A stretch of DNA of 5,296 nt from assembly GCA_903905665.1 (NCBI GenBank), contig CAIVHJ010000466.1, positions 1-5,296 on the forward strand, given 5' to 3'. Positions within the stretch are counted from its first letter, which is position 1. Each line of letters begins with the position of its first letter. Shown here in pieces: positions 1-5,152 of the stretch. The notes below the pieces were generated by a model, which saw only the letters and a program-made list of their open reading frames with translations, did no database searches and had not been told where the DNA came from. The translations under genes and the position numbers were made by a program. The DNA comes from an uncultured Phycisphaerales bacterium. GTDB lineage: Bacteria; Planctomycetota; Phycisphaerae; UBA1845; CAIVHJ01.

Positions 1-20
1 GGAGTTTTTCCTCAGAACAG

Positions 21-27
21 AAAGGAG
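21..27 (+). promoter_or_regulatory. Shine-Dalgarno of the DinB-like gene
   Basis: AAAGGAG lies 5 bases before the ATG at 33. This strong match to the anti-SD fixes the start. The small minus-strand gene at 1918-2019 has the same core and spacing, which shows that this genome does use SD-led initiation and makes its absence before other genes here notable. Confidence 0.85.
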
Positions 28-32
28 CCGTT

Positions 33-530
33 ATGTCGAACCAGCTATTGGAAGCCGGGCTGGCCGCTATGGGTTTTTCCCGTCGAAATACGTTGACATT
101 TTTTGAGGATATTCCAAAGGACAAAATTTGCCACCAACCTTTCCCCGGGGCGAATCATGCGCTGTGGGTTTTGGGCCATTTGGCAGCGACGGATGATTTT
201 TTTCTTCGGACTTTTTCAGGAAAGTCAACGATGTTGCCTGAAAAATGGGGACCCTTGTTTGGGATGGGTTCGATCCCTACTCCGCATGTGCGGGATTATC
301 CTGCGGTGGAGGAAATTTTGAGCCTGATGCGTCCGATGCGAGAAGGTCTGATCGGATGGTTTCAATCATTGACGCCCGATCAATTGTTGAAACCGCTTCC
401 ACCGGATTGGCAGAAGTTTGGTGCCCATACTGCTCAGTTGATGTTTGGGATTGCGTGGCACGAGGGGATGCATGCCGGGCAACTGACCGTCATCCGCAAA
501 AGTCTCGGCCTCAAGCCGAAAGTCGGGTGA
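33..530 (+). CDS. DinB/YfiT-like putative metal-dependent protein
   Basis: A complete 165-residue protein that looks like a member of the DinB/YfiT four-helix-bundle superfamily, which commonly uses three histidines to hold a divalent metal. The expected triad is visible: His49 in the segment NHALWVLGHLA (helix 2), and His143 and His147 in WHEGMHAGQL (C-terminal helix). The length and the order of elements (early HxxWxxxH-like helix, variable middle, late HExxH-like helix with GQL) fit the family. Known members include bacillithiol-dependent transferases, mycothiol-dependent isomerases and many proteins of unknown substrate, so no specific reaction can be assigned. It is probably cytoplasmic, since there is no signal peptide or membrane span. 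The start at 33 is supported by AAAGGAG at 21-27. The next gene on the strand is separated by a repeat-rich spacer, so co-transcription is uncertain. The family call is firm, the function is not. Confidence 0.85.
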   Translation: MSNQLLEAGLAAMGFSRRNTLTFFEDIPKDKICHQPFPGANHALWVLGHLAATDDFFLRTFSGKSTMLPEKWGPLFGMGSIPTPHVRDYPAVEEILSLMRPMREGLIGWFQSLTPDQLLKPLPPDWQKFGAHTAQLMFGIAWHEGMHAGQLTVIRKSLGLKPKVG

Positions 531-541
531 AGCGACGGAAG

Positions 542-583
542 TGAATGATGAATTGCGAATTATGAATGATGAATTAAGAATTG
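542..583 (+). repeat. Two tandem 21-base units (TGAATGATGAATT...)
   Basis: Copies at 542-562 and 563-583 begin TGAATGATGAATT and agree at 18 of 21 positions; they differ at unit positions 14, 15 and 21. The 21-base period equals seven codons, so the block stays open in all forward frames that lack stops and inflates the upstream end of the next gene. On the minus strand it would read as an NSSFII-like peptide, a pattern I recall as a common translation artefact of such spacers. It is low-complexity intergenic DNA rather than coding sequence. Confidence 0.75.
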
Positions 584-673
584 CAAACGGTTCATTTGTC
601 GTCTCGCGTATCACGACTTGTGCTTCACGCGTCACCGATTTCGCCAACATTCCCTTTGCGGGGCCGCCGATCA

Positions 674-701
674 ATCCAAGATCCAAAATCCGAAATCCGA
701 G
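674..701 (+). repeat. Four tandem heptamers ATCCRAR
   Basis: ATCCAAG (674-680), ATCCAAA (681-687), ATCCGAA (688-694) and ATCCGAG (695-701) follow one another without gaps, and a degenerate fifth (ATTCTCG) follows at 702. The block ends 16 bases before the likely ATG at 718. Together with the 542-583 units and the TCACG-rich stretch between them (about 600-640), it fills the spacer after the DinB-like gene. From memory, this looks like a dispersed intergenic repeat family of Planctomycetota and neighbouring phyla; that identification was not tested. Confidence 0.75.
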
Positions 702-717
702 ATTCTCGTTTTTTCTG

Positions 718-1893
718 ATGACGGTGGTTTTCGTGGTTCTGGGTTCGCGTCTGGTTTGGGCGGAGGATGTGGAGGTTCGGGTTCGGACAGTGGATCGGCC
801 CATAGCAGGGAGTCTTCAACGGTTTAGCCTGGATGAGGGATTGTCGATCCGCTCCAAAGAAACGATGGAGGATTTAATCGTTCCGGCAGTGGATTTGGTT
901 GAAATTTCCCGCGAGGCGACACGCCCTGAACTTTCTCCCGGTTCCTTGAGTTTGATACTGGATGGAGGAGATCGTTTGTTCGGCACGATCGCTCATGGAG
1001 ATGAGAATCGAGTGGTGTTTGATCTGGCATTTCATCGGGGTTTGGCGATTCCCATGGATCGAATTCGGGCGTGCCTGACTGCGACGGCGTCTCAGCCTCG
1101 TTGGCAGGCGCGCGTGGACCGGCTCATGGCGACGGCGGGTACTGACGATCAGATATTATTGACGAACGGGGATTTGTTGCGCGGGGTTGTGTTGTCCCTG
1201 CAGAGCGATCGAATTCAATTTGAAGTGACGGGGCGGGAACTCCGAGTGGATTTTGCCAATATGGTGGCTTTGGTATTGGCAGGAGAATTCCGGCGGCCGC
1301 CCGTTGATCGTCTCTCGGCGTCGGTTCGGTTTGACGAGGGAAGTCGCCTGACAGTCAGTCGGTTGCGATGGTCGCCCGACGGACTTGACTTCACGTATTT
1401 CGACGGTTCCGTACAGGACGTTTCACCGCTTCGCGTGGAAGAAATCGAAATCGCAAGGGGGCGCTGGGTCTGGCTGGATTCGCTCGAACCGAAAGAATCC
1501 CGGCAAACTCCGCTCATGTCTCTTGCGTGGCCGATGCGTGTCAATCAAAACGTCATCGGGGGGCCGTTGTCGGTGGGAGGACGAATTTATCATCACGGAC
1601 TCGGAGTCCACAGTCGGTCGATCGTGACTTACGATTTGGGAGGTCAATTTCGGGAGTTTACGGTGGGATGTGGTTTGGATGATTCGGCCGGGGAATGGGC
1701 AGATGTGGACGTGATGGTCGTTGTGGATGATAAGGTTTGCCAGCAGTGGCTCCACGTGCGCGCGGATCAATCGCTTCACGAGATGCGCGTACCGGTAACG
1801 GGCGCAAAAACGCTTGAGCTCAGGGTGGATTACGGTGCGAATGGCGATATACAGGATCGCGTCAACTGGGTTGACGCCGCACTGATACGATAA
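718..1893 (+). CDS. Secreted NPCBM-domain protein with four beta-rich repeats
   Basis: A protein of 391 residues from the ATG at 718. A short hydrophobic signal-like segment (residues 2-15, ending LVWA before EDVEV) suggests export. The C-terminal part, about residues 266-391, matches the NPCBM/NEW2 fold, a galactose-binding-like beta sandwich often attached to glycosidases: note IGGPLSVGGRIYHHGLGVHS (280-299), YDLGG, the GCGLDD segment and a closing DRVNWVDAALI. Residues 18-245 hold four diverged copies of a beta-rich unit, near 18-64, 76-120, 144-187 and 200-245; the clearest have DGGDRLFGTI and TNGDLLRGVV cores. No catalytic domain is seen, so a carbohydrate- or surface-binding role is only inferred. 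The frame is open back to a GTG at 541, but that 59-codon extension is repeat DNA. The start at 718 has no Shine-Dalgarno and the signal peptide's basic n-region is weak, so the true 5' end is uncertain. Confidence 0.8.
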   Translation: MTVVFVVLGSRLVWAEDVEVRVRTVDRPIAGSLQRFSLDEGLSIRSKETMEDLIVPAVDLVEISREATRPELSPGSLSLILDGGDRLFGTIAHGDENRVVFDLAFHRGLAIPMDRIRACLTATASQPRWQARVDRLMATAGTDDQILLTNGDLLRGVVLSLQSDRIQFEVTGRELRVDFANMVALVLAGEFRRPPVDRLSASVRFDEGSRLTVSRLRWSPDGLDFTYFDGSVQDVSPLRVEEIEIARGRWVWLDSLEPKESRQTPLMSLAWPMRVNQNVIGGPLSVGGRIYHHGLGVHSRSIVTYDLGGQFREFTVGCGLDDSAGEWADVDVMVVVDDKVCQQWLHVRADQSLHEMRVPVTGAKTLELRVDYGANGDIQDRVNWVDAALIR

Positions 1894-1930
1894 GCAGGCC
1901 AAGTTTTTTGCGGCGAATCAAGTCAACCCA
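1867..1930. other. Bulged inverted repeat between convergent genes
   Basis: TGGGTTGAC (1867-1875) plus GCCGCA (1876-1881) can pair with TGCGGC (1909-1914) and GTCAACCCA (1922-1930). This gives 15 perfect pairs with a 7-base bulge (GAATCAA, 1915-1921) and a 27-base loop. The structure covers the last codons of the NPCBM gene and the last codons of the small minus-strand gene, so it would form in both transcripts. The run of six T (1904-1909) lies inside the loop, not after the stem, so it is not a classical intrinsic terminator. A role in ending or stabilising the convergent transcripts is only a guess. Confidence 0.45.
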
Positions 1931-2019
1931 TTTGTCAGGCCACTGTTGACCGCCGGAATTGCCACCGAAGCTGCGATCCAATACACAAACAAGAAGAAGC
2001 CCAGTACGAGAGCAAACAT
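1918..2019 (-). CDS. Small single-span membrane peptide (33 aa)
   Basis: A 33-codon gene on the minus strand, too short for most gene callers. The peptide begins MFALVLGFFLFVYWIAASV. Residues about 2-24 form one hydrophobic helix, followed by a short polar tail with two GLT motifs (NSGLTNGLT). It has no cysteine, charged residue or recognised domain. Support for translation comes mainly from the start site: AAAGGAGAGGA directly precedes the ATG (core AAAGGAG with 5-base spacing), the same arrangement as the DinB-like gene. It converges on the NPCBM gene, ending 24 bases from its stop, and diverges from lysS. A near-perfect palindrome sits in its leader. I do not recognise the family. It could be a small stress or membrane-complex subunit, or a toxin-like hydrophobic peptide; nothing in the sequence decides. 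A longer reading of the same frame back to 2118 exists but is not SD-led. Confidence 0.6.
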   Translation of the reverse strand: MFALVLGFFLFVYWIAASVAIPAVNSGLTNGLT

Positions 2020-2024
2020 ATCCT

Positions 2025-2031
2025 CTCCTTT
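2025..2031 (-). promoter_or_regulatory. Strong Shine-Dalgarno of the small membrane peptide gene
   Basis: Read on the minus strand, AAAGGAG is followed by AGGAT and then the ATG at 2019. This decides the start within a longer open frame and is the main evidence that the 33-codon gene is translated. Confidence 0.7.
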
Positions 2032-2040
2032 CAATGTAAG

Positions 2041-2056
2041 TGCTGAAGATTCAGCA
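2041..2056. promoter_or_regulatory. 16-bp palindrome in the small gene's leader, candidate operator
   Basis: TGCTGAA (2041-2047) and TTCAGCA (2050-2056) are exact inverted copies around a 2-base centre (GA). The site lies 21 bases upstream of the small minus-strand ATG, just outside its Shine-Dalgarno, in the divergent region shared with lysS. The symmetry and size suit binding by a dimeric repressor. As RNA it could also form a short hairpin beside the ribosome site. No clear sigma-70 promoter was found next to it on the minus strand, so its role is inferred from symmetry and position alone. Confidence 0.4.
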
Positions 2057-2159
2057 TCGAGAAACCCAGGTCCGCGACGATGAAACGCCGGAGGAGATTG
2101 GGTACTCTCTCGTTTCAAGTCTGTTTATGTCGGACGCTCCATGTTTCACGCTTCATTCG

Positions 2160-2188
2160 TTGCTGTGATTGCGGCGGCGTGATAGCAT
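2160..2188 (+). promoter_or_regulatory. Possible sigma-70 promoter for lysS
   Basis: TTGCTG (2160-2165) and TAGCAT (2183-2188) are 17 bases apart, and TGA precedes the second box, giving an extended -10 pattern. Match to consensus is moderate (3 of 6 and 4 of 6). It would leave a leader of about 45 bases containing a run of eight T before the lysS ATG. It is the best candidate by eye in the spacer but is weak on its own. Confidence 0.25.
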
Positions 2189-2238
2189 GGATTCCCATCT
2201 ATCGACCAAAGCGGTTGTTTTTTTTCAGGCGGATTGCG

Positions 2239-3696
2239 ATGGATGATCTCATTCGTGAACGAATACGAAAACTGGATCGGCTTCGAGAGTTGGGAGTTGA
2301 TCCGTATGGTCAACGGGTGCAAGGCATTCAGTCGTCTGCCGCAGTTCATCAGCAGGTTGCCCGTCTTGGTATCGGTCCCGGAGATCGCCTGGAGTCGGAG
2401 ATTGCAATGGTAGCAGGCAGGGTAGTGCTGCTGCGCGATATGGGCAAATTGGCTTTTGTTACGCTGCGGGATCGGCGCGGTGACATTCAGATCGGATTGG
2501 CGAAAAACGTGCTACAGACCACCTGGGACGTGGTTAAATGTCTTGACATGGGTGACGTTGTATGCGCCAAAGGTTCGCTCGGTCGGACCAAAACCGGTGA
2601 AGATACGGTGTGGACGACGGAACTGACGTTCCTGGCCAAGTCGCTTCAGCCGCCTCCGGAAAAATGGCATGGATTGCAGGATGTGGACCTGCGTTACCGA
2701 CGGAGGCACGTGGATTTGTATGTCAATCCCGATGTCCGCCAAGTCTTTGAGTTGCGGTCTCGGATTATTCAGGCGATTCGCGGATGCCTGATTGAGCGGG
2801 ATTATCTTGAAGTTGAGACGCCGGTATTACAGCCGTTGTATGGCGGAGCGGCGGCCCGTCCGTTCACCACACATCACAACACGCTGGATATGGATTTGTA
2901 CCTTCGGATCAGTCCGGAACTGTACCTCAAGCGATTGCTGGTGGGAGGATTGGAGCGGGTGTTCGAGTTTGCCAAGAACTTTCGCAACGAAGGGATCAGC
3001 ACCAAGCACAATCCCGAATTCACGATGCTGGAACTGTATCAGGCGTATGGTGATTACCACGACATGATGGAGATTACGGAAGCGATGATCGTCGCGGCGA
3101 TCGAAGCGACCGGGGGTGGGTACGAGCGGCCGTTTGGCGAGGAGACGATTCATTTCAGGCCGCCGTTTGCACGACGGAAATATGCGGACCTGCTGAACGA
3201 ATACGCCGGAGTGGACATGACGGACGTTCCCGCCTTGCGCCGCAAAGCCGGCCCGATGGGGATCGACCAAACGAAGATGGACGATGCGGTGGTGATCAAT
3301 GCCGTATTTGAAAAGGCGGTCGAACCGAATCTGGTTCAGCCGACGTTTGTGCTGGATTATCCGGCGCCGATCTGCCCGCTCACCAAGCGGGATCCCCATG
3401 ACCCGTTGACGGCGCTGCGGTTCGAGTTGTTTGCGGCGAGGATGGAGCTGGGCAATGCCTACAGCGAGTTGAACGATCCTCAGATTCAGCGGGAGAATTT
3501 TTCGAAGCAGTTGCGAGGAGAGGGCGACGAGACGATGGCGGTGATGGATGAGGATTTTGTGATGGCGCTGGAGTACGGGATGCCTCCGGCGGGCGGGTTG
3601 GGGCTGGGCATCGACCGATTGGTGATGCTGCTGACAAACCAGACGAGCATTCGGGACGTGATTTTGTTTCCCCTGCAGCGGCCGGTAGGAAAATAA
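2239..3696 (+). CDS. lysS: Lysyl-tRNA synthetase, class II
   Basis: A complete cytoplasmic enzyme of 485 residues that charges tRNA-Lys with lysine using ATP. The N-terminal OB-fold anticodon-binding domain covers about 55-140, with the family segment GKLAFVTLRDRRGDIQI at 69-85. The class II catalytic core follows: motif 1 at about 176-209 (YLEVETPVLQP, then GGAAARPF), motif 2 at about 242-267 (FRNEGISTKHNPEFTMLELY, with Arg249), the lysine-site region ELGNAYSELNDP (403-414), and motif 3 GLGLGIDRLVMLL (453-465, Arg460). It ends in RDVILFPLQRP, as usual. The length is slightly below the roughly 500 residues typical of bacterial LysS, owing to a compact insertion region. I chose the ATG at 2239 because MDDLIRERIRKLDRLRELGVDPYG begins where family members begin; the in-frame extension to 2080 is cysteine- and arginine-rich and not LysS-like. 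The Shine-Dalgarno is weak (CAGGCGG). A Lol-type permease follows on the same strand. Confidence 0.97.
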   Translation: MDDLIRERIRKLDRLRELGVDPYGQRVQGIQSSAAVHQQVARLGIGPGDRLESEIAMVAGRVVLLRDMGKLAFVTLRDRRGDIQIGLAKNVLQTTWDVVKCLDMGDVVCAKGSLGRTKTGEDTVWTTELTFLAKSLQPPPEKWHGLQDVDLRYRRRHVDLYVNPDVRQVFELRSRIIQAIRGCLIERDYLEVETPVLQPLYGGAAARPFTTHHNTLDMDLYLRISPELYLKRLLVGGLERVFEFAKNFRNEGISTKHNPEFTMLELYQAYGDYHDMMEITEAMIVAAIEATGGGYERPFGEETIHFRPPFARRKYADLLNEYAGVDMTDVPALRRKAGPMGIDQTKMDDAVVINAVFEKAVEPNLVQPTFVLDYPAPICPLTKRDPHDPLTALRFELFAARMELGNAYSELNDPQIQRENFSKQLRGEGDETMAVMDEDFVMALEYGMPPAGGLGLGIDRLVMLLTNQTSIRDVILFPLQRPVGK

Positions 3697-3714
3697 AACC
3701 ACGAAGACTCGAAG
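3696..3714 (+). repeat. Dispersed-type repeat, left copy of inverted pair
   Basis: AAACCACGAAGACTCGAAG starts on the last base of the lysS stop codon. Its reverse complement recurs at 3877-3895 with 16 of 19 positions matching, so the two bound the spacer between lysS and the permease as inverted repeats. I recall ACCACGAAGACACGAAG-like motifs as frequent intergenic repeats in several environmental phyla; not tested here. Confidence 0.6.
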
Positions 3715-3876
3715 GTGGAAGATGTCATTGATCGTTGAGTGGAAATACGAATTATGTCAAACTTCAAAAGGCCGGAGAACGTGTGGTTCTGAGGCGACGT
3801 GCTGGCTGAAGCCACGCGGCTCGTTGTTTATTTGTTCAAAGATCGACAGAAAATTTATTTTATGATTTCTTAGCGT
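3715..3876. other. Non-coding interior of the repeat-bounded spacer
   Basis: No gene is supported here. At 3804-3821 GGCT, AGCC and GGCT occur in a row (GGCT-GA-AGCC-ACGC-GGCT), so the middle AGCC could pair with either neighbour. The stems are only four to five pairs and are followed by a T-rich stretch without a clean run. This is too weak to call a terminator or attenuator. The AT-rich part (3825-3870) may hold the permease promoter, but no convincing box pair was found. Confidence 0.4.
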
Positions 3877-3895
3877 CTTTGGGTCTTTGTGGTTT
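3877..3895 (-). repeat. Dispersed-type repeat, right copy of inverted pair
   Basis: On the plus strand this reads CTTTGGGTCTTTGTGGTTT and runs directly into the permease ATG at 3896. It is the inverted partner of 3696-3714. Because it occupies the bases where a Shine-Dalgarno would sit, the permease starts without one. Confidence 0.6.
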
Positions 3896-5152
3896 ATGTA
3901 TAAGTTATTTCTAGCTCTTCGGTATCTTCGCAAGCGGCGGATCGCGTATTTTGCGGTGGCGGCGGTAGCGTTGTGCACGGCGATGGTGTTGGTGGTTCAC
4001 AGTGTGATGACGGGTTTTCTTGACTCGGTTCGCAGCAGTTCGCGGCGGCTGCTGGGGGACGTGATTCTGGAAGTGGGCGAGGTGACGACGTTTCCGTATT
4101 ACGACGAGTTCATCGCGCGAGTCAAAAGTGAAATGAAGGACGAAGTCAAAGCCGCGACTCCGGTGATCATCAATTATGGTCTGCTGAAGAGTGGAAGCGC
4201 CGACAAAACCTATACCGTGATGGTAACCGGGATTCGTTTGAACGAGTATACGACGATCAACAGTTTTGGAGAAGGGCTGTACTACAACAAATACTATCCG
4301 GGGACGACGACGTTTGAGCCGTCGCGTTGCCCGACATGGTATTTCGACGAGCAGAATATCGCGAGATTGCCGAAGGTGTTTGAAGAGGCCCGCGCGGAGT
4401 ATCAAGCCAGGACGAAAGACCCGGATTTTCAAGCCCTCTATCGTCGCGAAGCAGGGGAACCTTACCCGGGACCCGGCTGGTTCATGATGCATCGTGAGGA
4501 AGACCTGCTCACCGGTCGGACGGACACACGGGAGTACCTCGACGATCCGTTGCCGGGGATGATCATCGGGGTGGATTTGGCGGCATACAAAAACAGTCGT
4601 GGACAATACGAGCGTCAGATTCCCAAGGGGGTTCGTGTGCGACTGACGACTTTGGCGGTGACGCATGCCGGTGTGGATGCATTGAATCCTGCGACGACGG
4701 TGGTGATGCGGTACGTGGATGATTCGAACACCCGAATCTGGGATATTGACAGCAAGACGGTATATTGCGATTTTGGCTGGTTGCAGAAACTGGTGGGATG
4801 CGAGGCTCAGGAACGGGTCGATGGGCAAGGAATGACGCCGCCCCGCGCCACGCAGATTCAAATCAAACTGTACGACGGGGTGGACTACAAAATCGCCCGG
4901 GACAAGATTCGAAAATTGTGGGATGAATTTCGCACACAGTGTGCGGAATTTGCCGAACCACGGGATTTGTTCACGCTGCAGGCGGTTCAGGTGGATACGT
5001 GGGAGGAGCGCAATCTCAGCTTCATCAGGGCGGTCGAGAAGGAACGGATTCTGGTGGTGATTTTGTTTGCGATCGTCAGCGTGGTGGCGGTGATACTGGT
5101 CGGGTGCATTCCGGCGAACCGTTCGTCCACGCGGCGGCGCGCGTCGCGGTAA
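3896..5152 (+). CDS. LolC/LolE-like ABC transporter permease, C-terminus lost at a chimeric junction
   Basis: An inner-membrane subunit of the LolC/E-MacB (FtsX-like permease) type. In Lol systems such proteins, with the ATPase LolD, pull lipoproteins out of the inner membrane; MacB-type relatives export other substrates. The N-terminus MYKLFLALRYLRKRR and span 1 (about 16-38, then GFLDSVR) are typical. A large extracytoplasmic domain follows, with VTGIRLNE near 113 and GMIIGVDLA near 221. Compared with Escherichia coli LolC/E, about 75-90 residues are inserted around 128-221, including PTWYFDEQN and a PYPGPGW segment. Span 2 (about 385-405) follows the expected EKERILVVILFAIVSVV. Family members then continue with FYMIVxEKTRDIG and two more spans. 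Here residues 406-418 (PANRSSTRRRASR) are unrelated and a stop follows at 5150-5152. The genuine gene therefore ends at about 5110 in this window, and roughly 110-130 residues are missing. The ATG at 3896 is chosen because the protein starts there as its family does; no Shine-Dalgarno is present. Confidence 0.85.
   Translation: MYKLFLALRYLRKRRIAYFAVAAVALCTAMVLVVHSVMTGFLDSVRSSSRRLLGDVILEVGEVTTFPYYDEFIARVKSEMKDEVKAATPVIINYGLLKSGSADKTYTVMVTGIRLNEYTTINSFGEGLYYNKYYPGTTTFEPSRCPTWYFDEQNIARLPKVFEEARAEYQARTKDPDFQALYRREAGEPYPGPGWFMMHREEDLLTGRTDTREYLDDPLPGMIIGVDLAAYKNSRGQYERQIPKGVRVRLTTLAVTHAGVDALNPATTVVMRYVDDSNTRIWDIDSKTVYCDFGWLQKLVGCEAQERVDGQGMTPPRATQIQIKLYDGVDYKIARDKIRKLWDEFRTQCAEFAEPRDLFTLQAVQVDTWEERNLSFIRAVEKERILVVILFAIVSVVAVILVGCIPANRSSTRRRASR
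5101..5110. other. Chimeric junction between permease and ADP-ribosylglycohydrolase
   Basis: The plus-strand permease keeps family-like sequence through Ile405 (5108-5110). The minus-strand ADP-ribosylglycohydrolase keeps family-like sequence down to the His of GMH (5104-5106). The two claims overlap by about 7-10 bases (CGGGTGCATT), as expected for joining at a short shared sequence. Both genes are interrupted mid-domain at this one point and GC content rises sharply to the right. Confidence 0.7.

Noticed and set aside
542..701. Repeat block considered as a CRISPR array
   Set aside because: Units are 7 or 21 bases with no unique spacers between them; there are no cas genes.
541..717. N-terminal extension of the NPCBM protein from GTG 541 or ATG 562
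   Set aside because: The encoded residues derive from tandem repeats (seven-residue unit repeated) and precede a signal-like segment that should be at the N-terminus.
366..803. Minus-strand open frame of 145 codons across the first spacer
   Set aside because: It includes the NSSFII-like peptide typical of translated intergenic repeats and is antisense to two better-supported genes.
2080..2238. In-frame N-terminal extension of lysS by 53 codons
   Set aside because: It is rich in Arg and Cys, unlike any LysS N-terminus, and includes the candidate promoter and TTCACG-type repeat-like sequence. Family-like sequence begins at 2239.
2827..3702. Minus-strand open frame of 291 codons inside lysS
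   Set aside because: It is fully antisense to a certain gene, and the protein is His/Arg/Gln-rich without domain features, as expected for the complement of LysS codons.
3804..3828. GGCT/AGCC/GGCT hairpins as terminator or attenuator after lysS
   Set aside because: Stems of only four to five pairs with no uninterrupted T-run after them; too weak to call.
3911..4861. Minus-strand open frame of 316 codons inside the permease
   Set aside because: It is antisense to the permease and its composition is dominated by His and Arg; it has no recognisable motif or Shine-Dalgarno.
4987..5100. Continuation of the ADP-ribosylglycohydrolase frame through the permease
   Set aside because: After GMHP the residues become Thr/Ile-rich antisense of span 2 and no longer follow the family's VHTINNA and metal-site sequence; the frame is open by chance.
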